The position numbers and the translations under genes were made by a program. From Xylocopa sonorina (Eukaryota > Arthropoda > Insecta > Hymenoptera > Apidae), in the NCBI RefSeq assembly GCF_050948175.1, contig NW_027490127.1, forward strand, positions 248,001 to 312,000: a stretch of DNA of 64,000 bases. The letters run 5' to 3'. Below the pieces are notes generated by a model. That model was not told the origin of the DNA and did not search any database. It saw nothing but the letters and a program-made list of their open reading frames with translations. This document shows, in pieces, positions 1 through 11,700 of the stretch (the stretch's first letter is position 1; each line of letters opens with the position of its first letter).

Positions 1-860
1 GCCTGGTTGGATGCTTATATATAAGTATAACTACCAGAATGAAATGGGATTGCAAAGTGATATTTACACACCTGCGTGCTGCAATTTTGACTTATTCAAA
101 TTTCTGATAAAAGCATATAAATGATTATAACCAAAATATCAATTACAAATGGAATTCTACAGTTTATCCATGTAATAGTCCTTTCTTTTTGTACGCATCC
201 TCCAATACATACACAGTATCTTTAAGCTTGGTGGATTTCGTATGAGCGTGTGCGTTTGTGTGTGTGCGCGCGCGCAGGTGTGTGTGGTAGCAGTTGCAGA
301 AATACCACATAGTAGGTTTCATAGTTTCGATTCTAGTAAATCGAGTAAAATGGCATAAAATTTTTTGTAGAATATCAAGGGGATGTGAAGCTGCTGTCGC
401 ACAGCATACAGCATTTTTCACTGGAAGAATTCTTCTTCCAATGTGTCGACTCCAGATTTATTAGAATTGTTCTCGTTTAGAAATTTAAAACCGAATGACA
501 TATCCCTTAACACAGCACGCCGGTAACCACGATACACAACAGATCCAATGTTCCTTTATCTGAGATTAAGGCCTGCTTTCTTTGTTTCCAAACTTCTTTA
601 CATTGCGTTACATTCTTAAGACTCTTTGTAAGTTACAAAGAACAGGAACGCTACATGGATTATAAAAGTGTAACAGTCTAATTTATATAATCTTGAACAT
701 TTTAAATCCGTTTACGTTGATTTGCTTGTTGTATATGTTTATCACCTGGCGCTGAACCAACTACTATTGCCATCATTTATTTCTAAAATTTCGAAAATCC
801 ACCAGATCTAACGAAACCTTGCTTAGATTGCAAATATGTTTTTACTGTATCCAGCAGAAA
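1..860. other. AT-rich non-satellite sequence, no gene supported
   Basis: AT-rich sequence with no convincing exon, RNA gene or transposon. The longest open frame (minus strand, about 164-421) reads through a GT/GC microsatellite and has low-complexity composition, so I do not call it. It forms the left flank of the repeat copy at 861. Confidence 0.6.
247..288. repeat. GT/GC dinucleotide microsatellite
   Basis: An imperfect alternating purine-pyrimidine tract of GT repeats with a central run of CG dinucleotides. It is a simple repeat with Z-DNA-forming character and no sign of function. Confidence 0.8.
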
Positions 861-1762
861 TGAAATTACATTGGCAGAAGTACCAGCTAGTTCTCCAAGC
901 CTATTTGAAACAACATTAAACCACCTTGTTAAACAATAATATATTAAATGTGAATTGGACTTTTAAATTTGAATTTATAAACAGCTAACAAATAAATATG
1001 TTTTTCTTACTATTCATATCATTATACTTTCAGTGATTTATTATGTGCTGTGATTTGATATATTAACTGCTTGATTATATTTTACAACGAACCTTGCATA
1101 CCAAACATTGCTTTTACTCCTTATAAGAGTGGATAATCCTTCGTTTTATATTCTTATATCGCATTGGTTATAAAAGTATATAATATTGTATTTATGCAGT
1201 CACGTATAATTATGTACATACAAATTCGCGATTAAGTAGCTATATGTTGAAATTCAATTCCGAATAATGCTCTAAAAAGCATCCCAGATAACAAAGGTAA
1301 GATGGCGGCGACACCACACCGGCACTATATTGCCACTTCTGAGGAGTGTCAGCTGATCCGTAGCCATCTATGGCTGGATTCGCTAGCTAAAATGTCAGAA
1401 CGTGTTACCAGCATTTTCTAAACAAGCATAACACGCTGCGTGAATCACGCAGCACCAGAACCATCATGACACGCGTGTCATCGCTCAATTCATGAATCTT
1501 CTCTGCAATGACGTTACGCCATATTTGGTAACGGAGAACCTCTGCTTTCATACAAATTAGAACCGTTAGATGTCAGTAGATGTACAACATATGAGTATTG
1601 ATATATATTTTGATAGTCGTTGTCGTATATGTACAGTTATTGAGAGAGTCGTATATATTTCTTTCAAACCGTCATAAATTAAAAATATAATTTATAAGAA
1701 CAATATTACTTACAAAATACAAATTCATGCTGTTACGTCCCTAACTTCGCCTTGTGTAATTT
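861..1762 (+). repeat. 0.9-kb dispersed direct repeat, copy A
   Basis: About 900 bp that aligns from end to end, at roughly 90% identity by eye, with 49636-50524 in the same orientation. No protein-coding domain or terminal repeat is visible. The 3' limit of homology coincides with the first base of the satellite array at 1763, whereas copy B continues into unrelated AT-rich sequence. It could be an old segmental duplication or a non-coding interspersed repeat; the sequence does not decide. Confidence 0.75.
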
Positions 1763-4657
1763 CAAGGAAGTGTGGGATTTGTATTCTTTTGATATGTAGA
1801 CGAGATATACATAACGCGTTGCATTGAATATTACATCTTATCGAGACACATAGAAATGAGATGCGATATCGCGTTTTATGAAGAATTAGAGCTCTATTGC
1901 TTCGATACGTAGATATCTAGAAACGCTATTCCGACGCAAGGAGGTGTGGCATTTACATTCTTTTGAAGTATAAGCGGAATATACATAACGCATTTTATTG
2001 AATGTTATAACTTATCATGAGACACAGAAATGAGAAGAGATATCGCGTTTTTTGAAGAATTAGGAATCTATTGCTTCTCTACGTAGACACCTAGAAGCGC
2101 TATTTCATTGCAAGGAAGAGTGGGCTTTACATTCCTTTGACGTGTTTACGAGATACACATAACGAGCTGCATTGATATTACATCTTATCATGAGACACAA
2201 AAATGAAATGCGATATCGCGCTTTACGAAGCATTAGAACTCTGCAGCTTCGATACGTAGACATCTAGAAACGTTGTTATGTAGCATAGAAGTGTGGGATT
2301 TACAATCTTTTGAACTGTAGACGAGATATACACAACGCGTTGCATTGAATATTACACATTATCATGAGACATACGAATGAGATGCGATAACGCGTTTTCT
2401 GAAGCATTAGAACTCTATAGCTTCGATACGTAGACATATAGAAACGCTATTCCGTAGCAAGGAAGAGTTGCATTATATTCTTTTGAAGTATCGATGAGAT
2501 ATACATAACGCGCTGCATTGAGTATTACATCTTATCATGAGACATTGAAATGAGATGCAACATCGCGTTTTATAAAGGGATAGAACTCTATTGCATCGAT
2601 ACGCATACATCTAGAAACGCTATTACGTCGCAAGGAAGTGTGGGATGTACATTCTTTTGGCTTGCTGACGAGATATACATAACGCTTTGCATTGTGTATT
2701 ACATCTTATCGTGAGGCATAGAAATGAGATGCGATATCTATTTATGCGATAGCTATTGCTTCGATTCTTAAACATCTAGAAACGCCATTCTTTGCAAGAA
2801 TGAGTGGGATTTACAATCTCTTGACGTTTTGGCAAGATATACATAACACACTGCATTGATATTACATCTTATCGTGAAACATAGGAATGAGATGCCATAT
2901 CGCGTTCTATAAAGTGCTAGAACTCTATTGCTTCGATACGAAGACATCTAGAAACGCTATTCTGTCATAAGAATGTGTGGGATTTATATTCTCTTGATGC
3001 CTTGACGAGGTATACATAACACGCTGCATTGATATGACATCTTATCATGAGACATTGATGTGTGGTGCGATATCACGTTTTATGAGGCATTAGATCTCTA
3101 TTGCTTCGAAACGTAGACATATGGAAACGCTATTCCCTAACATGGAAGAGTGGCATTTACATTCTCTTGAAGTATTGACGAGACATACATAACGCGTTGC
3201 ATTGATTTACATGTTATCATGAACCATAGAAATGGGACGCGATTTCGCGTTTTACGAAGAATTGGAACTTTACTGCTTCGATGCGCTGACATCTAAAAGC
3301 GCTATTCTGTAGAATGGTAATATGACATTTACTTTCTTCTGAAGTGTGGACGAGATACACATAACGCGATGCTTTGATATTACATCTTATCATGAGTCAT
3401 AGAAATGAGACGCGATATCCCGTTTTATGATGCATTAGAACTCTATTGCTTCGATGCGTTGTCATCTAGAAACGCTATTCCGTAGCTAGGAAGTGTGGCA
3501 TCTTCATTGTTTTGAAGTGTGGACGAGATATACATAACGCCTTGCATTGAATATTACATCTTATCATGAAACATAGAAAGGCAATGCGACATCGCGTTTT
3601 ATGAAGCACTAGAAATCCATTCCTTCGATACGCAGACATCTAGAAACTCTATTCCGTCGCAAGGAAGTGTGGCATTTACATGCTTTTGAGGTGTAGACGA
3701 GATACACATAACGCTTTGCATTGAATGTTGCATCTTATCACCAGACATAGAAATTAGATGCGATATCGCGTTTTATAAAATGTTACAACCCTATTGTCTC
3801 GATACGTGGGCATCTAGAGACGCTGTTCCGTTGCAAGGAAGAATTGCGTTTGTATTATATTGAGGTTTAGACGTGATATACATAACGCGTTGCACTGATT
3901 ATTACATGTTATAACGAGACATAGAAGTGAGATGCGATATCTCGTTTTATGAAGGATTAGAACCCTACTTCTTCGATACGTAGACTTCTAGAAACGCTAT
4001 TCCGCAGCAGGGAAGTGTGGTATTTACTTTCTTTAGAAGTGTTGACGAGATATACATAACGCGTTGCATTGAATGATACGTCTTATTATGAGAAATTGAA
4101 ATGGCCCACAGGCCTTAGATTCTTTTGGAGTGTTGACGAGATGTACATGACGCGTTGCATTGAATTACATCTTATTATGTTACATAGAAATGAGATGCAA
4201 TATCGCCTTCTATGAAGAATTAGAACTCTAATGATTCGATCCGTGGACATCTAGAAACGCTATACCGTTGGAAGGATGTGTGGGATTTACATTCTTTTAA
4301 CGTGGTGGCGAGATATAGTTAACGCGTTGCCATTAACTACATCTTATCATGAAACATAGAAGTGACATGCTATGTCGTGTTTTACGAAGCATTAGAACAC
4401 CTTTGCTTCGACATGTAAACATCTAGAAGCGCTATTCCGTAGCATGGAAGTGTGGGATTTATATTCTTTTGAAGTGTAGACGAGATATACAAAACGCGTT
4501 GCATTGAAGATTACATCTTACCATGAGATATAGTATTAACAAGCGATATAGCTTTCTATGAGGCATTAGAACTCGATTGCTCCGATATGTAAACATCTAG
4601 AAACGCTGTTCCGTAGTAAGGAAGTGTGGCATTTACATTCTATTGAACTGTATACGT
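1763..4657 (+). repeat. 174-bp satellite array, peripheral subfamily (plus orientation)
   Basis: Tandem monomers of about 173-174 bp. Shared landmarks are TCTAGAAACGCTATTCC, a GCGATATCGCG palindrome, and AGAACTCTATTGCTTCGATA. This subfamily differs from the core by ATAACGCGTTGCATTG where the core has ATGACACTTCGCAATG, by TTTATGAAG for TTTAAGAAG, and by CATCTAGAAAC for CATCTGCAAAC. Monomers here are more diverged from each other than those in the core. One monomer near 4080-4140 carries an internal deletion. Confidence 0.92.
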
Positions 4658-4810
4658 TGCAGGGCCAGAGGATGACGTGTCTGCAACCAACAACACCATG
4701 CGAATCTGCACGAGGACCACCAACCGGAAAATGCATGACTGCAACGGAAATTCGAAAAGCTCGTACCAAGTTTCACGGTCTTAGTCATCAACAGTCATAC
4801 AACGGAGCTG

Positions 4811-5511
4811 ATGGCCACCGCGATCGTCCGCGATAGCGATCGCGACCAGAAGCCAATCGAGTGTAGAACGTTGAGCGTCACCTGTTCGAGTGCAAACTTC
4901 ATTACAGACGACCTGGCAATGAAGCTTGGACTTCCCACGAAAAATAACAAGACAGCTATCGAAGCGTTGAACCAATTACACGAGTTCGCGAATAAATTGC
5001 CTCAACGACGATCAAATCGCGGTTATAGGACTTCGCGCGGAAGCTCACATTCTTTACGATACTGCGAATCGCTGGACCGATACCGGAAGAGCAAATCGAT
5101 CAGGCGAAGACTCCGATTCCGGCAAACGTAAAACTAGCAGATTCACAATTTCATCGACCGGCAAATGTGGATATGTTAATCGGCACCGGTCCCGCTTTAT
5201 CGTCCCTTAGCATCGGCCAGTACAAACTTTCTCCTCGCAACGATCCTAAGTTATTTCTCCAAAAGACGCAATTTGGATGGATCATCGGGGGGAGCGTCTC
5301 CACATCGGCGTCGTGGAGAAAACATCAAACATTCGTTACAACCCTGAATTTCGAACTTCAAAAATTCTGGGAGCTAGAAGAGGATTCACACGTACGACAC
5401 CTATTTTCCGCGGATCAGGAATGCGAGCAGCATTTTCACGACCATGTTAAATGGACACGAACCGGTCGTTACATTGTCGCACTGCCGTTCAATGAAAAGA
5501 AGATGCAGTGA
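4811..5511 (+). pseudogene. BEL/Pao pol remnant: A17 protease region
   Basis: The first frame (4811-5131) contains SSANFITDDLA, matching the family's protease block in which an Asp-Ser-Gly active site precedes the AxFIT motif. Here the catalytic Asp-Ser-Gly position reads as other residues, so the protease is probably dead. A second frame (5167-5511) has the downstream block with DMLIGTG and LQKTQFGWIIGG, characteristic of BEL/Pao. Different frames show at least one frameshift between them. The assignment rests on these motifs; no domain search was run. Confidence 0.8.
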
Positions 5512-6539
5512 GGCGAAACTCGGTCGCACGCCTTCAGCCGTCTTCTTTCGCTCGAACGAAAATTCATGAAAGATCCAGAGCTGAAACGAGAATACTCTGC
5601 CGTCATCGAGGAGTATCTCGGATGGGACACATGAGCCAGGTAGAACCACGCGATTCGGATGGCTTCTACCACACCCACCATGCCGTCATCAAACTATCCA
5701 GCTCAACAACGAAGGTTCGTGTCGTCTTCGATGGATCTGCAAGATTGAGCAGTGGACTGTCATTGAACGGCACGCTTTTAGCAGGACCAATGATACAGGA
5801 CGACATATTCGCTCTTCTCATAAGGTTCCGTCAACACACCTATGTCTTAACCGAAGACATCGGGAAGATGTATCGGTAGTTCCTCGTAAGATCGGAAGAC
5901 CGCCGATACCAGCCGATATTATGGCAAAGTAACAACGGAAAGGTGAAAACGTACGAGCTGAACACGGTCACGTTCGGACTACCTTCAGCGCCTTTCTTCG
6001 CCATCAGGTGCATTCATCAGCTAGCGGACGACGAAAAAGTGAATGCTCCTTTCGCATCGACCGTGCTCCAGCGAGATCTATACGTCGACAGCACAGATAA
6101 TTACGAAGACGCTAGACAACTACGGGACCAGGTAGTCAAGCTACTTAACCGCGGCAGCATCCACATTCAACAATGGGTCTCGAACGAAACGAAACTTTTA
6201 GCAGGACTTCCGGAAAGCGAAATTCACCCAAAGTATTTTGGAGACGCCACCATGAAAACTCTCGGCGTCTCGTGGCACGCGCAGAACAACCGAATCATCT
6301 ATTCCGTGGATCCAAACATCGATACGAGGATCACCAAACGCACGATCTTATCCACCATAGCAAAAATATTCGACCCGTTAGGTTTACTGGCGCCAGTAAT
6401 AATAACGGGAAAAATATTTATGCAACACCTATGGAAACTACAATTGGTCTGGGACGAATCGCTACCAACAATCCTCCATACAGAATGGTCCACGTACGTG
6501 AAGGAATTCCAGTTACATAACGAAACATTCTTCGAGTGA
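5508..6539 (+). pseudogene. BEL/Pao pol remnant: reverse transcriptase
   Basis: RT blocks appear in order: HHAVIK and VRVVFDGSA near 5680-5740, LNGTLLAGP, a DIGKMYR block ending at a TAG at 5877-5879 where the family normally has Gln, then TYELNTVTFGLPSAPFFA after 5943. The catalytic YVDD box is altered to YVDS near 6080, removing an essential aspartate. A TGA ends the frame at 6537-6539, where the alignment would continue. The nonsense and active-site changes show long neutral decay. Confidence 0.85.
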
Positions 6540-6557
6540 CACGTATGCCAATAGAAG

Positions 6558-6972
6558 GTGCGAGGAGTGGAATTACACGGTTTCTGCGACGCGAGCGAAC
6601 GAGCATACGGAGCGTGCGTGTATGTACGGTCAGTCCACAATCGCGGACGAATTAAAACGGGACTATTATGCGCGAAATTTTGGTTCGCACTAGTAAAAGT
6701 TGTCAGCCTCGCACGTCTCGAACTTTGCGGTGCTACTGACGTCAATATTTTCTAACGTCCGAGATAGTAATGCACGCCGATTCGACTCGATTAACTTCTG
6801 GACGGATTCCACGATAGTTTTAAATTGGCTGCAACGCGAACCAGCCACGCTAAGAACATTCGTGGCAAGTAGAGTGGCCGAAATCCAAGCGAAGACCGAT
6901 AGCGGCACGTCAGGTCAAACGACAATCCAGCGGACCTCATATAGAGAGGACAAACACTGGCGGAATTCTTGA
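6558..6972 (+). pseudogene. BEL/Pao pol remnant: RNase H-like region
   Basis: Contains HGFCDASERAYGACVY, the RNase H-like block that follows RT in BEL/Pao pol. The next block, with FWTDSTIVLNWLQREPATLRTFVASRVAEIQ, lies in a different frame (6700-6972), so a frameshift separates them. Both blocks are recognisable family signatures. It continues the same dead open frame as its neighbours. Confidence 0.8.
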
Positions 6973-7085
6973 AGCCCTCCATCTGGCGTCATGGACCATC
7001 GTGGTTTGCCGACGATAACAGGGATTGACCGAAATCTACGTTCAACCTCGTTTCGGAAATACCCGATATTCGTGCCCATACATGC

Positions 7086-8175
7086 TTGGCAACGACCATC
7101 CGTAGCAACGAAATACTCGGCCGCTATTCAGACATCGCGAAATTGAGGAGGATCGTCGCGTATTGCCTCCGATTTCGCAAGAATCATTGTAACGCAGGAC
7201 CTCTAACCGTACGAGAGGTCCACGACGCTAATGATCGGATCTTGAAGCTCGTGCAGGCCTCCGCGTTCGAAAAAGAGATCCGAAATTTGAAGAACGGTAC
7301 AGAGCTGCATCCAAAGAGTAACCGGCTCTCGCTGTAGCCATTCTTACACGAAACGGGAATTCTACGGGTAGGCGGTCGACTACAAAACGCAAACATTCCC
7401 TTCGGACAGAAACATCCGAATCTGCTTCCAAAATAACATCACATCACCGATCTGATCATTCGTCACACGCATTTAGAGGGACATCATTCGGGTATCAATA
7501 CCACGCTGGCGACACTAAAGCAGAGGTGTTGGCCCATTGATGGTAAAAAGTCCATCAGGTGCTTCCGCGTAAAACCACCGGCCGTGAATTACGTAATGAG
7601 CACTCTACCTGCGGCACGCGAATCCGAATGCCAACCCTTTTATAACTGCAGAACAGATTATTGCGGTCCTTTTTATATCGAGGAAAAACGTTTCCGAAAT
7701 TGTGCGCGAGTAAAAATCTATGTAGCAGTGTTTGAGTGCTTTGCAACGAGAGCGGTCCATCTTGAGGTCGTCGGTGACATGACTACCGTAGCGATCATCG
7801 CGGCATTGAAACGGTTCATCGGTCGTAGGAGCATCTGTCGGAACATTCATTCCGACAACGGGACAAAATTTCGTTGGAGTGAATAACGAATTAAGCGCAC
7901 TGTACCTAAAACTGCAAACAGACGATAAGGTAACACACTTCCTCACGGGCAAGGAAATATCGTGGCCAGCTCTTTCTCCCAATTTCGGCGGCCTTGGGGA
8001 GGCAGCTGTCAAATCCTTCAAACACCACGTCAAACGAGTCGTAGAGGAAAAACTCTTTACGTTCGTACAGTTCAACACGTTCGCGATCGAAATCGAAGCG
8101 ATCCTAAACTCCTGCCCGCTTACTACATTATCATCCGATCCTAATGGTCCATCAGCTCTAACTCCGGCCCACTGA
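7086..8175 (+). pseudogene. BEL/Pao pol remnant: integrase
   Basis: 7086-7560 holds the N-terminal integrase region, with GGRLQNANIPFGQKHP and His-rich zinc-finger-like residues around 7440-7490, interrupted by stops. 7584-7886 holds the catalytic core, with YCGPFYI, ATRAVHLEVV and HSDNGTKF; these carry the first two acidic catalytic positions in their usual settings. 7879-8175 continues, after a frameshift, with SPNFGGLGEAAVKSFKHHVKRV, the block carrying the third catalytic Glu. Broken by frameshifts. Confidence 0.82.
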
Positions 8176-8262
8176 TCGGCACGTCGTTAACGAGTTTGCC
8201 CGAGACTGATTTCAGCGATACTCCTCGTAACCGATTGTCACACTGGCCACACATCCAGAACG

Positions 8263-8517
8263 TTCAGCAGGATTATCCACCATCTGAACGAGCGAAAAAA
8301 ATGGACAAAGGGCTACCACGAGATCAAGAAAGGAACCCTCGTAGTCTTAAGGGATGACTACCTTCCGCCTTTGCAGTGGCACCGCGGTCGAAACGAAGAG
8401 GTGCACCCAGCTCCAGATAAGATCATCCGCGCGGCCACCGTACGGACCAGTCACGAGGTCTACAAACGCAACTTCAAGCAGCTAGCGAAGTTGCCCACAT
8501 CCGAGGCGACAGTGTGA
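8263..8517 (+). pseudogene. BEL/Pao pol C-terminal domain remnant
   Basis: An 84-residue open stretch ending in TGA that contains VVLRDDYLPPLQWHRGR and a TVRTSHEVYKR block. These match the C-terminal domain found after integrase in BEL/Pao elements, where an LPPxxWxxGR motif is diagnostic. The preceding block (HWPHIQNVQQD) is in another frame. It ends about 65 bp before the purine tract that marks the 3' LTR boundary, the expected spacing for the end of pol. Confidence 0.8.
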
Positions 8518-8581
8518 ACCATCGACGTCGCGGCGATATTCAGATCAATTCGATCTAGATTGATCGACACCGTCTTTCAAC

Positions 8582-8707
8582 CGGGGGAACATGGTTCGAT
8601 CGACGGAACCAATAAAACGTGGGATCTTCGAAGACTTCATTTATTACACGTTTGTGACGAAAAGGCTATTTTTGAGAATAAGACGTTTTAAGTAATTTCG
8701 TAAATAT
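8582..8707 (+). mobile_element. Possible 3' LTR remnant of the BEL/Pao element
   Basis: A purine tract (GGGGGAAC) followed by a TGG start near 8592 and AATAAA at 8611-8616, then AT-rich sequence up to the satellite junction. The order fits a polypurine tract followed by a truncated LTR. No second LTR exists in the window to confirm the boundary. Confidence 0.45.
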
Positions 8708-11700
8708 ACATATTACTGCGATATGTAGACATCTAGAAACGCTATTCCCTAGACACGAAGTGTGAGATTCACATTCCTTCGAAGTGTAGGCGAGATATAC
8801 ATAACACGTTGCATTGAATATTACATCTTACCATGAGACATAGAAATGAGATGTCATATCGTGTTTTATGAAGAAATAGAACTGTATTGCTCCGATACGT
8901 AGACATATCGGAACGCTATTCCGTCGCAAGGAAGTGTGGGATTTACACTTTTTTGAAACGTTGACGAGATATACATAACGCGTTCCATTAAATATTACAT
9001 CTTATCATGAAACATAGAAATGAGAGGCGATGTAGCGTTTTAAGAACGTTAGATGTCTATTGCTTCGAAACGTAGAGATCTGGAAACGCATTTCCTAGAA
9101 ATGAAGTGTGGCATTCACATTTTTTTAAATTGTAGACCAGGTATTCAATACACTTCGCAACGAATACTATATCCTGTCATAGAAATGTGAAGAGATATCG
9201 CGTTTTAAGAAACATTGCAATTCTATTGCTTCGATACGTAGATATCTGGAAACATTATGTCCTAGCAAGGAAGTGTGTCATTTACATTCTATTGAAGTTC
9301 AGACGAGGTATACATAACACTTCGCAATGAATATTATATTTTATCATGAAACATAGAAATGAGATGCGATATCGCGATTTAAGAAGCATTGGAACTCTAT
9401 TGCTACGATACGTAGACATCTGCAATCGCTATTTCCTTGCAAGGAAGTGTCGCATTTACATTCTTTTGAAGCGAATACGAGGTATACATGACACATCGCA
9501 ATGAATATTATATCATCATGAAACATAGAAGTGAGGTGCGGTATTGCGTCTTAAGAAGCATTAGAACTCTATTGCCACGATAAGTAGACATATGCAAACG
9601 CTATTTCCTAGCAAGTAATTGTCGCATTTCCATTCTTTTGAAGAGAATACTAGGTTTACATGACACTTCGCAATGAATATTATATCATCATGAAACATAG
9701 AAGTGAGGTGCGCTATTGCATTTTAAGAAGCATTGGAACACTATTGCTACGATAAGTAGACATCTGGAAACGCTATTTCCTTGCAAGGACGTGTCGCATT
9801 TACATTCTTTTGAAGCGAATACGAGGTATACATGACACTTCGCAATGAATATTATATCTTGTCATGAGACATAGAAATGAGATGCGATATGGCGTTTTAA
9901 GATGCATTAGAACACTATTGCTTCGATACGTAGACATCTGCAAACAAAATTTCCCGGCAAGGAAGTGGCGCATTTACATTCTTTTGAAGTGTAGACGAGG
10001 AATACATAACACTTCGCAATAATGAATATTATATCTTATCATGAAACATAGAAATGCGATGCGATATCCCGATTTAAGAAGCATTAGAACTCTATTGCTC
10101 CGATACGTAGACATCTGCAAACGCTACTACCTAGCAATGATGTGTCGCACGTACATTCCTCTGAAGTGAGCACGAGGTATGCATGACACTTCGCAATGGA
10201 TATTATATCTTATCATGAATCATAGGAATGAGATGCGATATCTCGTTTTAAGAAGCATTAGAACTCTATTGCTTCGAAATATAGACATATGCAAACGCTA
10301 TTTCCTAGCATGGAAATGTCGCATTTACATTCATTTGAAATGAATACGAGGTGTACATAACACGGCACAATGAATATTATATCTTATTGTGAAACATAGA
10401 ATTGAGATGCGACATCGCGATTTAAGAAGCATTAGATCTCTATTGCTCCGATACGTAGACATCTGCAATCGCTACTTTCTAGCAATGAAGTGTCGCAATT
10501 TACATTCTTTTGAAGTGAATACGAGGTATACATGACACTTCGCAATGAATATTATATCTTATCATGAAACATAGAAATGAGATGCGATATCTCGTTTTAA
10601 GAAGCGTTGGAAATCTATTGCTCCGATACGTAGATATCTGCAAACGCTATTTCCTAGCAAGGAAGTGTCGCATTTACATTCGTTTGAAGTGAATACGGGG
10701 TACACATGACACTTTGCAATGAATATTATATCTTATCATGAAACATAGAAATGAGTTGCGATATCGCGATTTAAGAAGCATTAGATCTCTATTGCTTCGA
10801 CACGGAGACATCTGCAAACGCGATTTCCCAGCAAGGAAGTGTCGTATTTACATTCTGTTGAAGTGAATACGGGGTATACATAACACTGAACAATGAATAT
10901 TATATCTTATCATAAAACATAGGAATGAGATGCGATATCTCGTTTTAAGAAGCATTAGAACTCTATTGCTACGTAGATATCTGCAGACTCTATTTCCTAG
11001 CAAGGAAGTGACGCATTTACAATCTTTTGAAGTGAATACGAGGTATACATAACACTCCACAATGAATATTATATCTTATAATGATACATAGAAATGGAAT
11101 GCGATATCGCGTTCTAAGAAGCATAAGAACTCTATTGCTACAATACGTAGACATCTGCAATCGCTACTTCCTAGAAAGGAGGTGTCGTATTTACATTCTG
11201 TTGAAGTGAATACGGGGTATACATAACACTGAACAATGAATATTATATCCTATCATGAAACATAGAAATGAGATGCGATGTCGCGATTTAAAATGCATTA
11301 TAACTCTATTGCTACGATTCGTAGACATCTGCAAACGCTATTTCCTAGCAAGGAAGTGTCGTATTTACATTCTTTTGAATTGGTCACGGGGTATACATAA
11401 CACTGCACAGTGAATATTATATCTTATCATGAAACATAGAAATGAGATGTTACATGACGATTTAAGAAGCATTAGAACTCTATTGCTTCGATACGTAGAC
11501 ATCTGCAATCGCTATTTCCTAGCAAGGAAGTGTCGTATTTATATTCTTTTGATGTGAATACGGGGTATACATAACACTGCACAATGAATATTATATGTTA
11601 TCATGAAACATTGAAATGAGATGCGATATCGCGATTTAAGAAGCATCAGAGCCCTATTGTTACGATAAGTAGACATTTGCAAACAATACTTCCTAGCAAG

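Larger units (their letters stand above)
4658..8707 (+). mobile_element. Decayed BEL/Pao LTR retrotransposon, 5'-truncated
   Basis: GC-richer insert in the satellite carrying pol remnants in BEL/Pao order: A17-type protease, reverse transcriptase, RNase H, integrase and the C-terminal domain typical of the family. A purine tract at 8582-8589, a possible LTR start at 8592 and AATAAA at 8611 suggest a 3' LTR remnant. There is no 5' LTR and no recognisable gag. Multiple frameshifts and stops make it non-functional. The satellite resumes at 8707 at a different monomer position, with roughly 115 bp of monomer missing and no target-site duplication. It is an old insertion, or one rearranged later. 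Confidence 0.85.

Noticed and set aside
164..421. 85-codon minus-strand frame
   Set aside because: It reads through the GT/GC microsatellite (His/Thr/Ala repeats), a low-complexity by-product.
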